From Cylicocyclus nassatus (Eukaryota; Nematoda; Chromadorea; Rhabditida; Strongylidae), in NCBI GenBank assembly GCA_958299035.1, contig CATQJL010000223.1:15843742-15907741 (forward strand): a stretch of 64,000 nucleotides of DNA. Direction: 5' to 3'. This document shows, one piece after another, positions 58,714 through 64,000 of the stretch (within the stretch, counting starts at the first letter, position 1; every line of letters begins with the position of its first letter). The translations under genes and the position numbers were made by a program. The notes beneath the pieces are model-generated. The model saw only the letters and a program-made list of their open reading frames with translations. It was not told where the DNA came from and did not search any database.

Positions 58714-58808
58714 ACGCAATCGCGCCACTCTCAACACCAGCGAACAAACAGCGCTTCCGCTGTCATTTTCTATCGATCCCTTGAGGGATGTGACGATTCC
58801 AGACGTTT
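58714..58808 (-). CDS. Candidate internal exon, minus strand
   Basis: A 95-base segment between a GAAATTTCAG acceptor and a perfect GTAAGA donor encodes TSGIVTSLKGSIENDSGSAV and CSLVLRVARLR. It begins two bases into a codon and ends in phase 0. The phase does not join directly to 57150, so at least one more exon is needed between. No family recognised. Confidence 0.4.
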
Positions 58809-58999
58809 CTGAAATTTCTAGAAAAAAATTCTCGCTTTGCTGCCTTTCATGCGTCTTGCATCTGGATGGCTGGCCATAAATCTTCCGCTACCTCAATGTG
58901 CGGTTAAGAAATCGAGCGAAATGCGAAATGCGTGTAATTTTGCGTCAAGCTAGTAATATGCACTGAGTGTGGTAGCGACGAACGATTAACGAGGGATGT

Positions 59000-61900
59000 G
59001 ACGGCCCCGAAGGCCTTAATCACATTAACGATGGCTGCGATGCCGATATACACAACACACATGCGAATATACGCATGCGTGCACATGTCGTAATAGTCGA
59101 GACGTGAATAGAATCGGAAAAGCGTAATGAGCTTAGAGAAGTCCGCAATGACACGAAAATCTCTGAGGGATCCGAAGGAAGTCCGGTAATTGTAGGAAGG
59201 GCATTGCTTCTAGTTTGTTTGGCTTAATTTGAGTGCAACATGCACTAAGGACATCAACCTTGTTAGGGTAACTTCCATGTTAACAAACTTTGCACTAAAA
59301 AGAGAGGGGGATCGGTTTAAGAAATGGAGACCGAAGTGGGGGGAGGGAGGGGGGGAGGGGGGAGAGAGCCCAAAAAAAGTCTTTTCCAAATGATGGGAAC
59401 TTTTGTCACATTTTCATGATGACATCAAACAATATAATTAACGCTGGCATTGAACCATCGTACGTTTTCTGCTCTTTAGAAGGTAAAAAAAAACTTTTTT
59501 TGGGAAAAATGATGAAAGAGAGAATCGCTCTTTTTTTAATTCTAGAACTTCTGACTTAATCAAAAATAAGGAATCCTCAAAAGAATACGGTACCTATGAT
59601 GAAAACCTCGTTGTAGCTATTTTTGTTTTTTTGATGCAGTTCCTGCTTGGTGGCTAAAGTTCTAAAAAAAGCCAAACAACATTGAATCGTCAAAAGAAAT
59701 TTTTTTTGAGATTTACACCCGCAAACATAACGAAAAAAATTCATAAAATAAACTGCTATACTGTGACATCAAAGAATAAGCAAAAATCATGCTGTAAGTG
59801 CAAAACTGCGATATTTTTGGTGTAGAATTCGCTGTAGTTATAGGTCTAGAACTTTTTACACTAATTCAGGTATTAAGGTTACGAGTGCACAAAATGTAAA
59901 TTCCATTTTTTTGTGATTTATCTTTTTGGGAACCTTTCAGTTTGGCATCAGAGTGATTGTGAGATCAACAAAGTCAATAATTATTCCTAATTCTGTGAAC
60001 TGCCTGACCCAGCCGTCCAGACGTAAATTTTCAAATTTAAATCTGATTTTTTCTAGCCAAATTCAGCTATAACATGTTTTTCTTGCCTATAATTGAGTTT
60101 CAAACTTCGCCGCCACAGCTCTCGGCTGACGCATTTTGTCGTCAACACATTGCTTCAAAATGTTTGCGGAAATTCGCTGGCCCAACAATAAATGACTGCA
60201 GCCGGACCAGTCAAGCGCAAAAAAGTCCTAGCACGAAGAGCGAATAGCGCCCGAAATGCTGGTGCTTGCGCGTGTTTTTTTCTCACATTCGTTTCGCTAT
60301 TTCGCTATTCATCGAAATGGCGCAGCTATCGATGAAATTTGTCAAAAATGCCCGTTCCGTTTCAGCCTCAAAATATCTGTTTCGCTGGGGTTTTGGAGTG
60401 ATCGCAAATAGGGTCTTATGTTCAATAATAGCTTCAGAAATCTTCTATTTTATGCGTTCACACATAAGAGAATGTTTTTCGAAAATTTCTGCAAAAATCA
60501 AGATCATGAAGTTTGAAAAATACAATAAAAATTCTTAAAAAGACTAGCGATAGTAAAAAATAAGCGAGAAAAATTCTCAAATTCAGTGAAAATAAAATTC
60601 CAAACCCTACACGTTCCGAAGATTTTACGTAACATACGACTAAATTGCATATTTTGACAGTTCTCAGCAAAAGGAATTTTTTTGCTGTAAAATCTTTTCA
60701 GTAAGGTAGCTTCATGCATATTTTTAACATTAAGTGGCACTTATTTTTGAAATGAAAAAAAAGCTAAAAAAAACGAAATCGCATCCCCATCTTCTTTGTT
60801 TTGCATGCTTTCTATTATACAGTGTACAAAACCCGCTTCTCCTCCTTCCCCCCTAGGGCTCAAGTTTTCGATATTCAATTTGCCAGGAGGAGATCTTGAT
60901 TAATGCACATCCTCCATGGTTTTGGAACAAGGCACAAGCAAAGGAGGGCACCAAATTAGCCTAAATTATTTTTTTCCTGAAAATAAATTGGATAAGGCAT
61001 TTGGAACCAAAATCCATTGTTCAGACCTTGAAATAAACAGAAGTTTCTCGCTACAGAATTTTCAGATTTCATCACAGTAATAAAATTCCAGACAATTCGC
61101 TCAAAATAGAAAATTTCAGCATGGACGTCATCACTCCATTAGGGGCTATCCTATTCCTGTTATCTCAATTATGACGTTATGGGACGGACCGAGCAATGAG
61201 ACTAGTCGGGAGGGGAGGGGGGGGGGGAGGGAGAAGCTAAAAAATTTTCTAAAACGAAACAAAAATATCCAAAATAAGAGTACCCTCCTTAGAAGAAAAA
61301 ACGAAAGAAAATACCAGGTTGACATCTCATAAAAACGTTATGGGGTCATGCAACATTTCTTGTTTTTCTCTTTTCTTCCCTTTTCCCTCATCTCCTCCCT
61401 TCCCCCCCCCTCCCCTTCACTCTTCGCCCTTCCCCCATCCTTGGCTCTCCATTCTCTTTGATGACGTAGAGCGTACGCATTTGCTTTGCATAATAGATTG
61501 TTATTGCGCCATCATTTACACTATTCTAAGTGACAAGTAGGCCCATAGTCTCTTACCCCCCCCCCCCCTCCTTTCCAAAAAGCCCATGAAACGCAAAAAT
61601 ATGCCAAGTGATGTCAGTGGACAAAGAGACTAAGCTTGTGCCCCGTAATTTAAGAGTTCTCTGCCTCTCCATATGACATCATGGGAACGCGAAGTATCCC
61701 GGAATAGAATGACGAGGAATCGCGTGCCCTAAGGCCAACAATCTGGAGTATGAAGATTTACTTAGCCTTTTTTTAGAATGGGGTTGAATGAAAAAAACTG
61801 GGGAGGGGGGGGGGGGCATTGTTATGGCGCAGATTTCGAGAAAATGGTTTTTGAGAGGACCAAAAAGAGAATATTTTCAACATGGGCGCACTGTTTTTTT

Positions 61901-64000
61901 TTTGAGATTAATTCGCAAGGGCTTTGAAATCGTCATTTAAAAAATGTCAGTGACCATAATTACAACGACACTTTTCCAGCATATGTAGGCTATGTCGTAC
62001 TCCTGAACTTTTTTGACTAGTATCCCCCTGTTAAAGTTGCTTGCTTTTCTTTATGGCCCTTTCTCCCAAAGGCTAGTATCAAATTGCCTCCTAGACTTTC
62101 CGCACTTGAAGACAAGTGTTGAGGACTTTTGGCACTATCTGTTACACACATGTACTAACAAAAAAGAGCAATTTTGAACGTTGAGAAAGTATTAGCAAAT
62201 TCAGAGGAGGGGGGAGGAGGAAGGCGGCGAATTCCTGAGAAAGTTGGGAATGTATATCGCTTTCCTCAAATTCCAACTTAAGTTCTATAATTTCTGTTAA
62301 GTCCTAATTTTCTGAGTTCACAAGGAAACGGAATCCAATTCAATCAGGTGCGTAAAAATTTTCAACTGAAACCTTTTTGTTTGAACCAAAAACTAAAAGA
62401 ATTTGGGATTAACTTTATCATTGCAGGTAGAAGGTAGAAGCATTTTGAAATATTTAGAACAAATAATGGCTGTTAGAGCGTTGGAGCATTCTGCTGTGAT
62501 GAATAACATTGGTTTAGAATCTTATTAAACTTTATTTTTTTATTCCATTTGATTTTACATCACTTTGGCCCGATGTGCCACAAATATTCACTTCACCAAA
62601 ATTCCACTTTTTTATGCAAGAAATGAGATTCTTGTGAATTTATGTGCAAAGCATTTTTTGAAAATTATTCAAATTTTTAATAATCCTTAACTCGCTAAGC
62701 CAATCACTTTCAACCCAGCTACGTCTTCCTAGATTATAAAAATCCAGCTGTACTTTTCTCTACGAGCATATACCTTATAAGCCATGTATTCCAATAATAT
62801 TTTTTTATAATAAACAAAAAACTTTATAGCACACGAAACCCCTCATAGTTGACATCACTTTCGTTTCTATGCAACATTTCTTTCCCACGTCATTTGCAGT
62901 GTGAATAGTGTTTACATACATTCATGCTATAGGGATTGCTTACGTGACGAGAAGTGAATGAGAAGGAGGGATAGTGCGGGGGAAGAGTGGAAGCGGAGGG
63001 GACATGGGTAATATGATTAGGTCCGTGCCATCTAGGGAAACGTGGGAGAGGGGAAATTTATAGAAAATATGTGCAAAAGTTTCATTAACAATTATGACAA
63101 CAATTCTGCATTTTACTCTCCCCCCCTTTCCCTCAAATTCTATTATAAGTTACCATGGCACAGGAGGAGGAAGCGGGGGGGAGGGGAGGTGGGGGGGGGG
63201 GGATTTCTACTCGTACTACTTTCTACTCATTAAGTTCCCTTGACCTTTTTTTCTCATGAAAGCAAAACTCTGCGATAATTAGCATCACCTGACATTACAA
63301 GGCTCTATAGGAATAAAAATCTGCCGGTTGTTCAATTTTTGCGCTTACAGGGATTTAAAGATATAGGAAAGAGGGGGGGGGGGGGAGAGTTTATAGAAGC
63401 TGATTACTAATAAGGTTAATCAGAATTCCTTAACAAGCGCTTTTTAGTAGTCAAAAACATATCTTCTTATCTTATTATTTTTAGGATGGCAATCTTCATG
63501 AAAAACGATAATTGTTTTTGATAAGGAAGTAAGAAGGATAGATGGTGTTGTAGTTCATGATTCACAATTTTTGACTAAACTTATATCATAGCTTATTTTT
63601 TGACAGCTAAAAAATGTCCAACATTTCTGATTCATTGAGTATTGCTCTGCGCTTGCATATTGACAAGGAAACCCTTGCACAAAATTCCAAAATTTTTATT
63701 TTTATCTACTTTTTCAAACCAAAAAACCCATCCTTGACAACAATATCAGTCCTCTTTGTTTGTTTTCACACACGCAGCCAAGCTTTGCTTGATTTCGTAT
63801 AGCTAATGCTCATTAAGTAGAAGAAAAACAGAAAAACAGGTTCGAAAAGATTTTTGATCAACAACTTGAAGCATGTAAGTTAGATATTCGTATAGTAACG
63901 ACTCAGTGGTTATCCCCAGCTTATTCGCAGATTTTGTGAGATCAAGAACTGAAAAACAAATTTGGTACCGCGGAATTGAGAGAGAGGAGGGTGTGGGTTA
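59000..64000. other. Non-coding-looking interval with many G/C runs
   Basis: AT-rich sequence with mononucleotide G or C runs of 9-13 at about 61214, 61403, 61556, 61805, 63192 and 63373 and AG-rich stretches (59335-59365, 62205-62230). Short frames (61319-61540, 63042-63233) are driven by these runs. I see no supported gene. Confidence 0.4.

Overview
This window is animal DNA and most likely comes from a nematode. The coding parts are short exons split by introns that are often 40-100 bp long and end in (T)TTTCAG or TTTAG. Several first exons begin just after such an acceptor, as expected for spliced-leader trans-splicing. The gaps are full of mariner/Tc1-, hAT-, piggyBac- and Mutator-type terminal inverted repeats. 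There is one cytosolic tRNA-Gly. Nothing prokaryotic, organellar or viral was seen. I cannot name the species.

Left part (1-19 kb). The window opens inside a plus-strand cyclin T (P-TEFb) gene. Only the end of the second cyclin fold and the basic/proline-rich tail are recognisable (932-4520). A minus-strand Ly6/uPAR-type GPI-anchored protein follows (5188-6235), then tRNA-Gly(GCC). After these come compact genes that the six-frame view hides because exons are tiny: plus 8475-8979, minus 9662-9882 (partial), plus 9960-10561 (secreted), plus 12351-13490 (220 aa), a possible operon partner at 13657, and minus 16490-16842 (partial). Each rests on matching splice phases across two or more exons except where stated.

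Middle (19-42 kb). Host genes are interleaved with nested transposons. A 171-aa secreted glycoprotein gene (minus, 19068-21591) carries a mariner-like element in its third intron, and that element holds a hAT MITE. A plus-strand gene at 33562-35194 is split by a Mutator-like element flanked by a 93-bp duplication of the host coding exon. A small secreted propeptide gene (35535-35813), a 55-aa gene whose stop codon lies in a transposon tip (36196-36623), a gene with a 20-bp micro-exon (38483-39274) and a hAT-transposase-derived gene or relic (about 40552-42278) follow. Foldback elements fill much of 22.9-32.1 kb and 37.2-40.4 kb.

Right part (42-64 kb). Coding signal is sparse. There are two more foldback or mariner-like elements, a hAT MITE with a perfect 8-bp target duplication, and one candidate terminal exon at 43.7 kb. 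From 49.5 kb on the sequence looks like the long introns or upstream region of one or two genes. A few splice-bounded, Ser/Thr/Pro-rich minus-strand exons and one plus-strand signal-peptide exon are visible, together with a degenerate tandem repeat and many long G/C mononucleotide runs.

Most proteins here have no family I recognise. Cyclin T, the Ly6 domain, the tRNA, the hAT dimerisation domain and the transposon ends are the secure identifications. All gene models are hand-spliced and untested by RNA or homology search.
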